A stretch of DNA of 64,000 nucleotides, from assembly GCA_004154925.1 (NCBI GenBank), contig QJNS01000133.1:62001-126000 (forward strand), read 5' to 3'. Below the pieces are notes generated by a model. That model worked only from the letters and a program-made list of their open reading frames with translations. It did not search any database and was not told the DNA's origin. A program made the translations under genes and the position numbers. This document shows, piece after piece, positions 1 to 13,200 of the stretch (the first letter of the stretch is position 1; each line of letters begins with the position of its first letter). This DNA comes from Monosporascus cannonballus. Taxonomy: Eukaryota > Ascomycota > Sordariomycetes > Xylariales.

Positions 1-2599
1 ATAAATTGTAATTAGGTATAACTAAATAAATATAATTATTATTAAAAAAATAAATTTCTGAACGTTTATAAAAACTTTAAATATTTTAATTAAATTATAT
101 AATTTACCTTATTTAACTTATAACACAGTTATTACTATTATATTTAAATAGCCAAAAGAAATAAATTAAAAATTGACTTCAGAAAACTTACGAATATGAT
201 AAATATCTAATTATATTAATAAAATATATTAATATATCCGCAAATTCTTAAGAATGAATATAATTATTTTTTAAATGTTTTCAGATAATTTTAAATTTAT
301 ATACTTTAATGATATACCTATTTATTTAGACATTGTAACAAAGGATAAAAAATAAAATAGTTAAATTGTTAAAACGATAAATAAAGTAAATATCCAAATA
401 ACCTTAGCGAAACATATACAGCATATATAGAAATTATAAACTTTACTATTTCTTTCTTTACTTTCGGCCAAATTTACATTTAAGTTTTTATATTAGAAAT
501 ATGTAAAAATTAATTTATTACTAATAACGCGAAGATTAGGTAGATCTAGTAAATTTTAAAATCTTTTAAATGCGTGGGTAGTTTAATTAGAAAATATTGA
601 AATATAGTTATATTATTAATAGAACTTATTATTAACAGCTATTGTTAGAAAGACTTCAGATTTTTAAAAAAAATTTCAAATATCTTTTAAAAACTTAAAA
701 TGAAATTATTAAATTATTAGTAATAAGATTATCGAAGACCGATAAAAGAAAACGTTGAAAACTCGATATTTTAAATTACCTTTTAAGTATTTTTTGAAAA
801 TGGTTAAAAAACGGAAACTGGTATTTAATAACTTACGATGTTAAAGTGTTACGCAAAGCAAAATATAGATATTTGATTTACGATAAAGAAAATTAATAAT
901 CGTTAATATTTTTACGGAATAACAACCTTTTTAAAGAGAATTACAGAGTTTTTCGATATTTATTTTAATTATATAAGTTTACTTAATTTATAAAACCTTC
1001 GAACTCAAATAAACAATAAAAGATATAGATAAGGCTTTTGTTAAAGTTAACTTTAAGATATATCATATTAAATGAAAAGAAATTGTTTAAATAAATACCT
1101 TTAATTATGAGAACAATAATAATATAACAATCACCACGAAAAATTATAAATATTAAAATATAATAAAAACAGTATATTATAGTAATATAAAATATTTAAA
1201 ATATATTAACGTTTAAATTATTAATACGATTTAAAAGTTTTTACTCTACGAAAAAATAAATGGAAATTCAATTATTAAAAGAATAACCGAAATATTAGTT
1301 GATATATCGCGATAAGACTTACGTTATTATAATTTAATAAAATAAACTTATTAAAAACTTGTAGAAACACTTATTATTCAGTTATTAAGAAATTGTCAAA
1401 TTATTAACCATGTTTAAAAAATTAGATTGTTTAGAATTATAGACCTTTATTAAATATATGATTAAAAACTATAAGATTCGTATTAAGGTAAAAGATGCTG
1501 TTTATATATCTTACAAATTATTGCAACTTGTTAATCTTTTTAATAAACTATAGTATACTATTGTTTAAAATTTTATTATTTCTTCTATTTATTCAAGGTT
1601 CTTATTGTCGAAATTAAGTATAATGAAATACAGATCATTATCGACAGATTTAAATAAATATAAGTATTTTCTTTATTTTTTAAAGAAAATACAATAGCAA
1701 AATAACTAATTTATATATTTATTAGAAAGTACGTAAATAAATAAAAAATGTCAGAAAAAGTATTTTCACGAAAGCTAGGTTTTACGTATATATTTAGCGT
1801 CAATTCTTTTGAAACCTATTGGCGCCAAATTTGAGTTTTTCATAATATATTACTGTTAAATAAATAAATAAATAAATTAAACGGTTAAATTAAACGTTAA
1901 TATTATATTGGAAACATTATACTAATATTTAGTAAGTTAGTTAGATAAGGCTTTTATTATAAGTATAAGTAATTTACAGTGCGATAATTAACAAAATTAT
2001 AAACGTATTTCTATGCATAAAGAAGTACGAACGAGATATAAAAGAACGACTGCCGGTCGTTAAAAATGTTATTCCTATGTTAAAAATATAAATATTGATA
2101 GAAAAAACCGAAATAATATAGTTTTAGTGCCAAATTAATGTGTAAATTCTGTATAAAATATAATTTAAAAATAAAATATAAAAGGAATTAAGAAATAAAT
2201 TTTTTAAAAGAAAAATAAATCGAAACGGTTAATATTAATCGCATTAAAATTAAAACGTTTGATAATAAATTAAATTTTGAAGGGTTTTGGCCGTTTGAAG
2301 TTAATGAAATTAATTTCAAAATAAATTTATCATTATCAAGAACAAAAATTATAAGTATATACTTTTTACTGTATTATCTAAATTAATGTTAAAATTCTTT
2401 TTCTAAAAACTAAATTTAAAAGGTAATAAAGACAGTAAAAAACTTAAGGTTTCAAAATTATTAGATTTTAAATAAATTAAAAGCAAATTTTAATATTCAA
2501 TAAAATGAAAAAATTGTTTATATAAAAAGATCTTTAGAAATTCTTTAAGCATTTCACGAAAATAAGAGATTTAATAAGGACGTTTTATTACTAGAGTTT

Positions 2600-3240
2600 T
2601 AACCGATCGTTTTTAATATGGCTAAAGTTGTAGGCGATAACGGGTCAGATTTTAAATTTAAATTTTCGTCGTTCTAGTAGGAAGAAATAAAGGTTTTTGC
2701 TATAGCATTTATTTTTGTCGCAAATAGTATTTGTTCGGCTTTTATTTAACGCCGTTTATACGTTTAACCGTTTTTTCATTTTAAATTAATTTACTTTTCT
2801 TTTTTAATTTCGTAAGAGCTCTTTTTTAAAATAATCTTTACAATCGAAAACCTTTTCATTAGTTAATATGTTTTTTTTATTTTTTGGAGGGTTTTATAAG
2901 TCGTTGTTAAGAAATATTCCATCTTACGTTATTTCTTCAGTAATTTATAGCGCGTTTTTTCAATTTTCGTACAAAAGTTTATATTCAATATGTCGTAAAA
3001 TAAACGTTAATAACCAATGGAATTACTGCACCTTAGAATGCTAATTACGAAAAAAATAATTTAGTTTTTTAATATAAATACACTTGATATGAAAAAGGGA
3101 TTTAATAATTCAATATTTCAATAAGGTTTGTACGCCTGTTACAGAATTTGCGTTTATTTAAACGAGGTTTTTTTTCAGATGTAACTTGTTATAATAATGT
3201 TAATGAGAGCACTTTAAAAATGTTATTCGAAAAAGTCGTT
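2600..3240 (-). pseudogene. Remnant of the antisense accessory ORF of element I
   Basis: This segment lies between the end of pol and the 3' LTR and is colinear with the minus-strand accessory frame of A (24229-24893). On + it shares the order of short blocks seen at 24260-24420 in A. Stops are too dense to show the zinc-binding residues. It is called only from position and similarity to A and B. Confidence 0.35.
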
Positions 3241-3285
3241 TATCGTTTTATCTTAGAAATAAAGATCCTTGGAAAGTAGGAATAA

Positions 3286-3684
3286 GATTACGAAAATAAG
3301 GATTCTTATTTTAAGAAAAGGTTTTAAGTTTAGCGCAGGCGCGTAACGGCTAAATTCCGGCTAAACATTATTAGCATTTCTAAGTAATCTAACTGGTTTC
3401 GATAATCTAATTAGAGTATATAAATTATATATATTTAGAATATATTTAATGCAAAACAATATATATAAAAAAAGTTATATAATTAATAACTTATTTAATT
3501 TTTGCTTTTAGTTATCAATTTAAGTTTCTAATTCAAAATATCGTTTGTTAATTAAGGAAAAGGTTCGGAAATTCTTTAACAAATAAACCTATAAATCATT
3601 TCCCCCCTTATTATTTCTAGCAAATCAAGATTTTTTTCGAATATCATTTATATCTCTAATTGAATATATAACAGATTCGGTATA
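3286..3684 (+). repeat. 3' LTR of element I (approximate ends)
   Basis: The stretch from ~3480 to 3684 matches the R-U5 part of the A, B and solo (59560-59977) LTRs in order, ending in a mutated version of the ACAGGTTCGTTACA terminus. The 5' end is set where AGATTACGAAAATAAGGATT resembles the TGTTACAGGAACAGGGGTTC start of the family LTR. The 5' boundary may be off by several bases. Confidence 0.6.
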
Positions 3685-6441
3685 ATTTATTATAAAGATA
3701 GATAATTAAGAATGAAATAAATATAAATTAAATAATATATTTCGGTATATATATTAAAATACTCATTAGAAATTTAAAGTTTTAAATTTGTTTTATATCG
3801 TTTCAAAAGGTATTGTTCAAGTAAATTCGAAAATTATTTTAAGTCAGTAGTGCTATTATATTGTATTTATATTTCCTCTTTCTGTATCAATGTTTCGACG
3901 TATTTCTTTCGGAATTTAAAGGAGGATATTTATTCTATATCGAAAACTATATTTATAGCAGTATATTATTTATATTATTATAATTCTTCTATCGTTAACT
4001 TTTTATTATACTTTTAAAATTATAATAGCGTTAAATACCGTCTAATTCGAATGGGCAAAGTTCGATTTAATTGATTGAATTTCTTGAACGTTTTTTGACC
4101 AATTAATAGATTTAATTACATTTATATGAATGCATTTCGTAAATTTTATTTAGTTTTATTATTTGTCTACCTACAGAAATTTTAAAAGGTGTTATTAAAG
4201 CACTTTATTAGGAATATAATATAAATATACATTAAAACGTTTTACTATTACTTTTCTAAAAACCGTTAAACTATATTAAATAATTGTTTTATTAAAAGAT
4301 TCTTTTTTTAAAATATATGAGTTATTATACTGAACAGATTATATTTTAATAAATATCCACAAACTAAAATAGATTGTTTTAAAAAAAAACTATTATAAGA
4401 AAAATATACGTTTTTATACTTGCGAAAAATAATAGTATTTATCAATTTTAATTAATAATATCATACTATTTTGCTTTACCAAATACACTATATCATCAAA
4501 AGCTTTATAGAAACTTTATATAAAGTATTTTATATTACTGCAACGTAATAAATTAATTGAAATTAATCGTACTTGTTCTAATTAAATAGATTTATAAGTC
4601 TTTTATATATCCGCGTATGATGTCCGAGTTTATCGTAAATATTATATTTCTATCTTTTTGATTTTAATCTTTTTATTACGATTATCTTCATCTATTATCG
4701 TTTACAATATTTTTCCTTATTTTAAATTTCGACTAAAAAGAGATTTTTAGTATATATATAACTACATTTTTTAAAAGCCATTTGTTTTTAGTTCGTAACT
4801 TTTAACAATATAATTCGTTTTGTATAAATAATCGTATTTTTTAAAAAAGAAAAAAGTTTATATAAAAGTATTAAGTAAATTAATTTTCTAAATATTGCTT
4901 TATTTAATTATTTTATGATCAAATATTTCATTAATAACACTTTCGTTTAATTATTCTACGAATTATGTTACTTGGTTTCGTAAAAGGAAAAAATCTAAAC
5001 AGTAGAAATAATTACACAAGGTATATGTATATAAATAAAAGGATTTTTAAATCGAATAAAACATTATTAAAACCGAATAAAGTAAATTTAGATTTTGTAA
5101 ATTCGGATTTAAAAATATCGAACGTTATAGTAATTATAAATGTGATGTAAAGTTTAATGAAAAGTATTGATATACTATATAAATACAATATCGTTCTATC
5201 AAAATTTGGATATAAAACGAATAAATAAGTTTTAAAATAAAGCAAACTTAATATAACTAGAAAATTGACGCCGTTAAAAGACATAAGCAGACATTTAAAA
5301 TATAATAATGCAGTTACTTGTATAATATCTTTTAATTTTAATCTAATAATAATATTTATAATTATTAAAAAATTAAAAAACTCTTCGAAGTATTGGTACG
5401 CGTTTAAATATAGTTATTGAACTATTAACCTTAGGTTAAATTTAATTCTGTGAGAACACAGCTCCCTAGAGCTAGCCTAAGAAATAGAGCTAAGACAGAT
5501 AAGAACGTGTTTAGCAATAGTTGCAAATACGATCGACAAAGGCTCGTAGCTTAGTTGAGGCAACAATTAGTGATTATTGATATCACAAATGCGTTCGCTA
5601 TGTAATTATTTAAATTATTTTAATCGTTTAATAAGGAGTATGTATTGCTATAAATTCAACTAATTTGTTTTGTTAAAAAAGCGAAAATCGATATTGTTTA
5701 ATTTTATAAACTAATAGTTGATAAAAGTTTAGTTAATTTCTTATTTTATAACATTTATTTAAATATATTTTATTATTTTAATAATTATAATGACGGTATG
5801 TTTATGACAAAACGGTTTCTTTTTAAATTTTTATTTTATTAAATTATGAATGTCTTTTTTATAAAGCTGTTTTTCGTGATTATATTTTCAATAAGCTCGA
5901 ATTATATATAAAATATCTTTAAATATTGGGATAATCTTTCTTAACTCCTAATATTTCATTAAACTTGTTTTATTTTTTTAAAATCTTTATTTTCTTTTTA
6001 ACGCCTAACAATCTTCGATATCTAACTAAGCTCAATGCGTACTGTAACGCGTTATATAAGTAATAAATGCGGTATATTTTAAGTTAATAAAACTATATTA
6101 AAATCATATATATATATATAGAATCTTAAGATTTAATTTATGTTTAAATGTGAATACATTTTGCAAATTTAAAAATAACAATTATTTAAGCTAATTTACT
6201 ATTGAATTAGATTCTAGACATAGAATATAAAATATATTGCATAAAATTAGGTTTTTATAATTAAATTTGTTTTAAGTAGTTTTGTAACACGTTTTATGTT
6301 TTAGTTATTAATCTCACCAAAATTTGATAAATTTAGTAATAAAAGAAATATCACGAAAATAATAAATTTCGCCAAGTAATATAGTACTTTATTTTAAAAT
6401 AATAATCATAAAAAGATTAATCGAAAACAATCGAAATATAG
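3685..6441. other. AT-rich RIP-degraded DNA, no gene recognised
   Basis: About 2.7 kb between element I and the D/G LTR. It has the same TpA-rich, CpA-poor composition as the elements. I found no RT, integrase, transposase or LTR similarity apart from the short island at 5449-5587. The two short open stretches around 4965-5284 overlap on opposite strands and are low-complexity Lys/Asn/Ile/Phe/Leu text, as expected by chance in such DNA. It is probably an older repeat or intergenic DNA too decayed to name. Confidence 0.6.
5449..5587. repeat. GC-normal island, possible short solo LTR
   Basis: A 139-bp patch of ordinary composition inside AT-rich DNA. It begins TGTGAGAACACAG and ends ATATCACA, giving TGTGA...TCACA inverted ends as in an LTR. 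The flanking pentamers are AATTC and AATGC, a one-base mismatch that is not a RIP-type change, so the duplication is unproven. It does not match the other LTR families here. It could be a solo LTR, a MITE, or single-copy DNA that escaped RIP. Confidence 0.3.
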
Positions 6442-6825
6442 TGTATCAGCTAGGCAGTTTAACCAACTATTAAAACTAAGTTGTACGAGTTTATATTAGT
6501 AGGAGTATCGTAGAAATCGAAGCAATGAATATAATAAGTTGGTGCGTTTCGTAATACTAAGGGCGAAGTGTTAGTAAACGGTTGGTATTAATAAATGTTA
6601 GAAGCAGATATTATTTATATTATAGAAATAATAAGCATATATATTTTTTATAAGTTAGTTGGATTTTTCTTGCATTTTAATACCGTTATAAATCTAAATA
6701 TTATTCGTTTCGATTAGTTTTGTATAGATTTACTTGGATCTTAACGCTAAAAGAGATTTAAATTACTTAATATTTTGCGTGGGTGTGACCGTTTTCTGTG
6801 ACCGATTTTGATTTGAGTCGTAATA
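6442..6825 (-). repeat. 3' LTR of D/G
   Basis: 384 bp, left end of D/G. Read on +, it opens TGTATCAGCTAGGCAG and ends GAGTCGTAATA, matching the reverse complement of the C/E/H LTR ends (TGTCATGACCC...GCCGTCACA) after C->T/G->A changes. It is preceded by TATAG. Confidence 0.88.
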
Positions 6826-9675
6826 CGATTTTCTTTTTTAAGATCTTTATCCTTAAAGATTTCCTTTTCTGGTAAGTCATGAATTTTTTATTATAGTAGG
6901 TCGTATCGCTAACTGTATGCTTCGTAATCGTTTCAATTAAAGAGAAAGCCTTAATTTTCTGGTTATTTATATTGCTAAATTTGGTTTTTGAAATTATGCT
7001 ATATATGTCTTATTTCGAAAATAGTACTAAACGTTAGATAATTAGACAAATTCGTCATTATAATAAATATATTAAGAACTGTTATCGTTACGATAAATCG
7101 AGTATCCTAATTAATATTTTACGTTATATTACGGAAGAAAATCATCATTTAAATTGCGAAAAAGGTATTGTTAAGAAAGGATTTGGCAATTTTAGCAAAA
7201 TATAAAGGAAGATCTGGTACATAAATAGCGCGATATTAACGAGATTATTAGTTGTCTTTTTCGATTTCGTCGTTGAAAAAAAAGATTTTACGTTAAGAGG
7301 TTAAAAGTATTAAGTACGGACTTTAGTTAATAGATAAACTAGACGAATAAAAATGCCCGAAAATCGAAATTTCTTTATTTGTATTATTTATTAATATTTT
7401 AATTGGTTTATTTTTGATGATTTCGATTAGGCGGTTTTTTTAAAGATTGTATTGTTGCTAGTAAAAGTTTTTAAATAGGCGTTGAATGTTTATAAGGTTT
7501 TTAGTAGATCTTTAAGTATTTTCGACATTCTGAATCTTTTTTTATTTCACTAGATATTGGGTAAATTCATTTTCTTTTTGTATATTAAATATTCTTTTTA
7601 CTTCGTATATTTATTTGTCTTTTATCTTTACGTTATTTACGCCGTATATATTTTTTTGGTATCCGTTGTTAATTTAAGCAGGGAAATATGGCAGACAGGA
7701 TAAAGTTTGATTTTCTGTGAAAGTTTTAACTAGTATTTGTTTTTTAAAATTTTCTTAGCGATTTTGTATGGTCCGATGTATTGCTATCTAGTTTGTTACT
7801 AGGTTTTTTTGTTTGAATATTTTTGATAGCCAGGTAAATTATTTTCCTTTTTTCGAAGGTTGGTCTTTTTAACTGTTTTTCTTTGTAATATTTGCTTATT
7901 TGGTTTCGTACGAATTTTAATTTCGTTGTTAATTTCTGGTATTATTATGTTAATTATTTTGATATAAGAATTGTTTCAACGTTAACAGGTTTATCGTACG
8001 TATTTTTATGAACGTTTAATACAAAATTCAAATGGGCGTTTATTGGCATTATTTTAATATTTTCGTAATAACTAATATTATATATTAATTGGGTTCTAAG
8101 TAATTTCTGGACCTAGTTATTTTCTTCGTAAATAATATACTATCGTGGATGGGTGTTTAATATTTAGTGGCCTCGTTTTATTTATTCTCCCGTTTAAGGA
8201 TTAAATACGTTGAATAATTTATAATTTAAACCGATTTACGCTATAAGGTTTTGCTAAAAATTTAAGGTAAACGTAATTGCTTTACTAAAAATAATTATAT
8301 GTAGTAATCCGTATATATTAAAAATGTTTTTAAAAACAATTTATGTTCTTTGTTCGACGTGAATGTTTTTTTTGATAAGGTGAAAAGTAGGAAACCTTTG
8401 TAAGTTTGTCGACAATTACGGAAATATTGCTATAATATATTTTTATTGCTACATTTTCAAAGAAAGAAAATTTAGAAATAAAATCCCTAATACCCGATTC
8501 CTAGAGTTCTTTTGATACTGGTAGCGGTTATAATTTTTTAAATAACTTATGTCGTCGCATTTTGGTTTTGTTATAAAGGTTATACTGCTCTTTTAATTTT
8601 TTTAAATATTATTTCTATCTTAGAAAAATAATATATAGGTTAAAGTTGTTTTAGAGTTTTGTAGATTTCTAGATATTTATGTAGTTAATGTTTATAAATA
8701 TCTCGTACTAGATCTTTGTGGTATTTCTTTAGAATTTGTATTTTGTTTGTTCTTTGATTTTTTGAGAAACCGTCGTCATACTGCTAGATTTTTTGAAATA
8801 TATTAAATGGTACTGCTCGAACTGTCGCAATTTATCGTGGGCGTGAATGTTTTTCTATAATGGTATCAAAAATTGTACAGTTGATTTTAATCAATTTCTT
8901 TTCGAGATTTAATCGCTTGTTCAAGGTTGTGGCTTTACCGTCCTTTGAGTCTTTTTTATAGATAATAGCGAAGTTAAAGTGTGTTAAAGTTTCTGCGTAT
9001 TTTAATTATTATTTTGTAAGTTTTCTGGTCGTAATAAAACGGGTGAGATTTCGATAATCCGTATAAATTTTAACCTAATACGAATTTTCTTTTAGAAACT
9101 GCCTGATTTTCGAAAAGCCATAATAATAGCCATAAACTTCTGATTTGGAATGCTGTAATTAAGCTTAGTTCTTTTTAATTTGTACGAAAAAAATGGAGTA
9201 AAGTATAATTTGTCTAAATTATTTTATTATTCGATTACTATGTTTAACACGTAATTTGAAATATCGGTTTTTAATTTCACGACAGCTATTGAATCGTGCA
9301 TAATTAGTATTAATTCGTTAATAAATATATTCTTAAATTTTTATAATGCCTTTTTTATTTCCAGCGTTTATTTGAACTTTTTTTTCTTTTTTTACAAATT
9401 TGGCTAAGGATATAATTATTTTATTAAACTTTTAAATAAATTTTGGATAGCAATTAATAAGTCCAAAAAATGCCTTTACTTTGTTAACTATGGTTGGCTT
9501 TCGTTATTCTGCAACTACAGCGATCTTTTTTGAGGTTTATTTCGATATGTCCTAGAGTGATAATGTGTTCTAAATATTTCACTTTTTGTGTATAGAAATA
9601 ACTCTTTTTTGTATTAATAACAGCTTTTCGTTTTGTAAAGCTTGGAGAACTTTATGGACGTGTTTTATATGTACT
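6826..9675 (-). pseudogene. D/G pol, 3' half: end of RT, RNase H, integrase
   Basis: Minus-strand translation, ignoring stops, gives the RT segment that follows the YxDD box at ~9675-9480, with a Tyr-Ile-Lys-His-Val-His-Lys-Val run. RNase H text lies at ~9290-9100 (Lys-Thr-Asp-Ile-Ser pattern, then Lys-Leu-Asn-Tyr). Integrase text with Asn-Ala-His-Leu-Asn-Phe lies at ~8280-8000. It joins directly to the RT piece at 16717 once C is removed. Stops are frequent and no functional product is possible. Confidence 0.75.
6970..7310 (+). pseudogene. Possible opposite-strand accessory ORF remnant of D/G
   Basis: Between the D/G 3' LTR and its pol end, the + strand keeps a long stretch with few stops from ATG near 6999. 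It is rich in Arg, Lys, Tyr and Cys (Asn-Cys-Tyr-Arg-Tyr-Asp-Lys, later Leu-Asn-Cys-Glu-Lys). It occupies the same place and orientation as the antisense frames of C, E and H, but I could not align its cysteines with theirs. Weak call. Confidence 0.3.
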
Positions 9676-10121
9676 TGTCATGACCCAACTACTTGGCACA
9701 ACTAGAAACGGTCAAGAGATATGGGGACACTTCAAGTCACGTAATCACGGGGATTGCTAACAAGTTCAGCAAGTTTGGGATCGCGAGGATCACCAGCGAG
9801 TCCAACAAATCCGGGACCAGGAAGATCGCCAGCGAATTTAAGAAATCTTAAGAATAATAAGGATTAAAATTAAATATATTATGTTTAGCTATTTTTATAA
9901 TTTAAATAATATTAATTCATAATATTTATTAATTATTATAATATTAATTCGTAATATTTATTAATTATTATAATATTATTATGTAAAATATTTTTAGTAT
10001 TACGAAACGTAATAACTTATTATATTTATTCTTTAAATATTTACGATATTTCTGTGACGATAAACTCGTCGACTTAGGTTTAATAATTAGTTAAATAGCT
10101 TAGCTGTTATACTTTATAAAT
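9676..10121 (+). repeat. 5' LTR of C
   Basis: 446 bp, starting TGTCATGACCCAAC and ending GCTGTTATA. The first part has normal composition and a CAAGTCACGTAATCACG box. The 42-bp excess over the 3' copy is largely explained by a near-duplicate of about 31-33 bp of AT-rich sequence (ATAATATTAATTCRTAATA type) around 9900-9985. Confidence 0.88.
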
Positions 10122-10289
10122 CTTTATTTAATAGTACTGTTAAATTTTAAGTAATGTTATCCATATTATATTTACTAACAAATATCTCAAATAACTTGCG
10201 TACTAGATTCTTAATAACCCAGATATTAAAATAAATTCTGAAAAAATAGAATAACTTTGTTTTTTTTTCGAAAAATTTTTCAACGCCTA

Positions 10290-13200
10290 GATGCTGTAAA
10301 AAATGCATTATTTAACTCGAAAAAAACAAAAATAATTTTACGACGTCCCTTTAAACCGCTTAAAAGAAGCTTAAGAGAAAAGGAAACGCTCTCGAAATTG
10401 GAAAACCTTTTCGAACAAATTAAATTATTTAGCTAAATTCTATTAACGAACTAGAAAAAGTTCTAAAGCCCTTTAAGCCGAAACCTTTTAACGGAATCTT
10501 AATTAAATTTTAATTATTCCTAGCTTACTGCTAAGTATATTTTAGATATTCTCTTGTTCGACTTATTATACTTGTTATACGAATCGAATATGCGATCAAA
10601 CGATTTACCGAAAATACGGTTACTAAATTTAGACTTACTATAAAAAATATATTATGTTACCTATCGAAAAACAAAACCCGGAAATAAGGCGAATTTATAA
10701 CGATTACAAATAGTTCGAAAGAGTATTAACGAAAGTTTTCGAAATAATAAACGAAAAATAAAGGCCAAAATGCAAGTTTAACAATTACTATAAAAAACCA
10801 ATATCCAGTTACGGTAGTAGGTTTATTTAGCTAATATCCATGTTGGATTAAGGACAAAAATGCTAATGGCCAAAAATTTCGATAATTTGAAAAAGGAAAT
10901 ATAAAGAAAACTTTTTAAACTTAATCGACCTAATTATTTATCGAATTACATCGTTATGGTAACTAAAATTAACGACGGACAATATATCTAGTATACTAAA
11001 GACATTAAAGAAAAAAATGATAACAAATTTCGATATACGGCCAATACTAATACTTTTCGACGTAATAACACTTCTTACAGCACAGAAGCAAACTCTATAG
11101 AACTCGGAGCTACCTATAAAAAGGATTAAAATTAAATGAAATATTACAATTATAGGAAAAAACATAAGGCCTATTAATATTGTTTACTCAAAAAAATGTA
11201 ATAAGATAATTGGATATCTATAAAGGAAAAATAATGGGGTGATAAGCAAAAAAACGATAATAAGGTGATCAATATAATTAGCGCTCAGTACGAAAACGGG
11301 CCGTTTTAATAAGAAATTCGATAAAAGACGTAAAAAGCCCAAAAAATAGACTAGAAAGCGTCTAAAAAACAACAATTTACCTTTAGAAAATAACTGAAAG
11401 AATATTAGAAATAGAGGAAAAACGTCAGTGCTTTAATCTTTAATCGATACGACAGAATATATACTATATATTGTCGACGACAAAAGTTCCTTAATTAGAA
11501 AAAGTAGAAACCGTATATTTACAAAAGCAATTACCTGTATATATTATAAGAGATTCGACTTCCTAAATCGAACGAGAAGTAATAAAAACGATAAATAATA
11601 GTATCGGCATTTTCGATGTATAACCCTGGAAAATAGCATTTATTAACTAGTCGAAACAAAAACCTGGTCCAAAAAAGGTAACGCTCCGAAAAAAACCACT
11701 TTTATTACTATAAGTAATACGACTACTAAACGGAAAAAAATTAATCCAGCATACGGTAAAAAAAACATTACCAAAAGACTATTATAGATTTCCATATTTA
11801 GTTAACCTTTACCATTAATCCAAAAAGTCGAAAAGCTATGAAGGAAAAAATACGTTGGTTGAAAAACAAATAATAAAATAACCATTAATATGACATAAGG
11901 TAAAATGCGGTCGAAAATGTAGAAAAATAATTTATCTAATAAGGAAATAAATAACAGCAAAACTGTAAACAATTAATACAGCTCGAAGAAATAATACGCC
12001 GACAATAACAACAAATACAACAACTTAACGCGCTATACAAAGAAATACGAATAAAGCTCGACAAATTCGAAGAAAAAAACTAAAAAAAGAAGGTTACTTA
12101 TAAAAAAGATATAAAATAACGAAATCTTAAAGAATTAAGTAAAATTCTCAAAAAGGGCTTTAAATACGACGTTAACGCCGTTAATAACGCTATTACTTTA
12201 GATATACGAATTGAAACATATTAATATATCGCAATAATAGATTGCGAAACTTTGGGTGGAAATTATATTGCACTATATATGGTCAATACCTTTAAATTAT
12301 GATAAATATACAGGTTGAAACCTTATATAATAACGAATATCGAAATTTTAAACTTCGCATATAATAAAGAAAAAAATCGCACGCAAAATTAATTATTTCG
12401 AAGTTTTTATCTAAGGACGATATCGAATAATTACCTTCGATATCGTTTTATATGAGAATTACAATATAATCTTAGAATTAATATGGATATACCAGTATGA
12501 AATCTTAATTAATAAAAGGACTAACTAGATAAGATTTACCTTATACTCTATTAATAAATAAAAAAATCTTGACATTTAATCGAAAATAACGATAAATGCA
12601 GGCATAAAAATACGATAAATCCCTTATTATTCAAAAAAAAAAACAAAACGTAAAAAAAGAATACGACGTATTAGTGTCGTTATAAAGGTGAAATTAAGAC
12701 AATTAAATAATAATTTAGAATAAAAAGCCTAAATATCAAAAGGTCCAACCAATATACTCTTATAATACAACCAATATAAGCAGCTTTTTAAGAAGGAGCT
12801 CGATAGGAAATTACTAGAAAATAACGAATAAAATTATAAAATAATCTTTAAAAAAGATTTTCGACGAAATTTCACCTTATTTAAATCCTTAACGGAAACG
12901 AATTGCGTACTTTCAAAAACCAATTTAGAAAATCGGTTACAAAAAAGTGAATTCGATTTTCGAAATTATTAATATAATATCTTATACTTTTCGTACTTAA
13001 AAGAATAGGAAAGTACGATTTGTAATTAACTATCAATAACTAAACGACATTATTATTAAGGATCGAACGCTATTATCTCGAATTACAAAAATAAAAGATT
13101 AACTTTACGGAGCCAAATAGTTTACAGTATTCGACATTAAAGATAAATATAACCTGATTTAAATCAAAAAGGATACGAATAAAAAACATTTTTCAGGACG

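Larger units (their letters stand above)
1..3684 (+). mobile_element. Gypsy element I, 3' half only (window edge), heavily RIP-mutated
   Basis: Degraded Ty3/gypsy element of the same family as A and B. Position ~1060 aligns with A at ~22672, so the left edge falls in the reverse transcriptase region. Positions ~2340-2590 match the end of integrase and the chromodomain of A. Positions ~2600-2680 match the segment of A downstream of pol. The 3' LTR lies at about 3286-3684. No reading frame is open for any useful length. It is the most mutated copy of this family here, with almost every CpA replaced by TpA. A flanking target duplication cannot be checked because the 5' end lies outside the window. 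Identification is by colinearity with A, not by open protein motifs. Confidence 0.7.
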
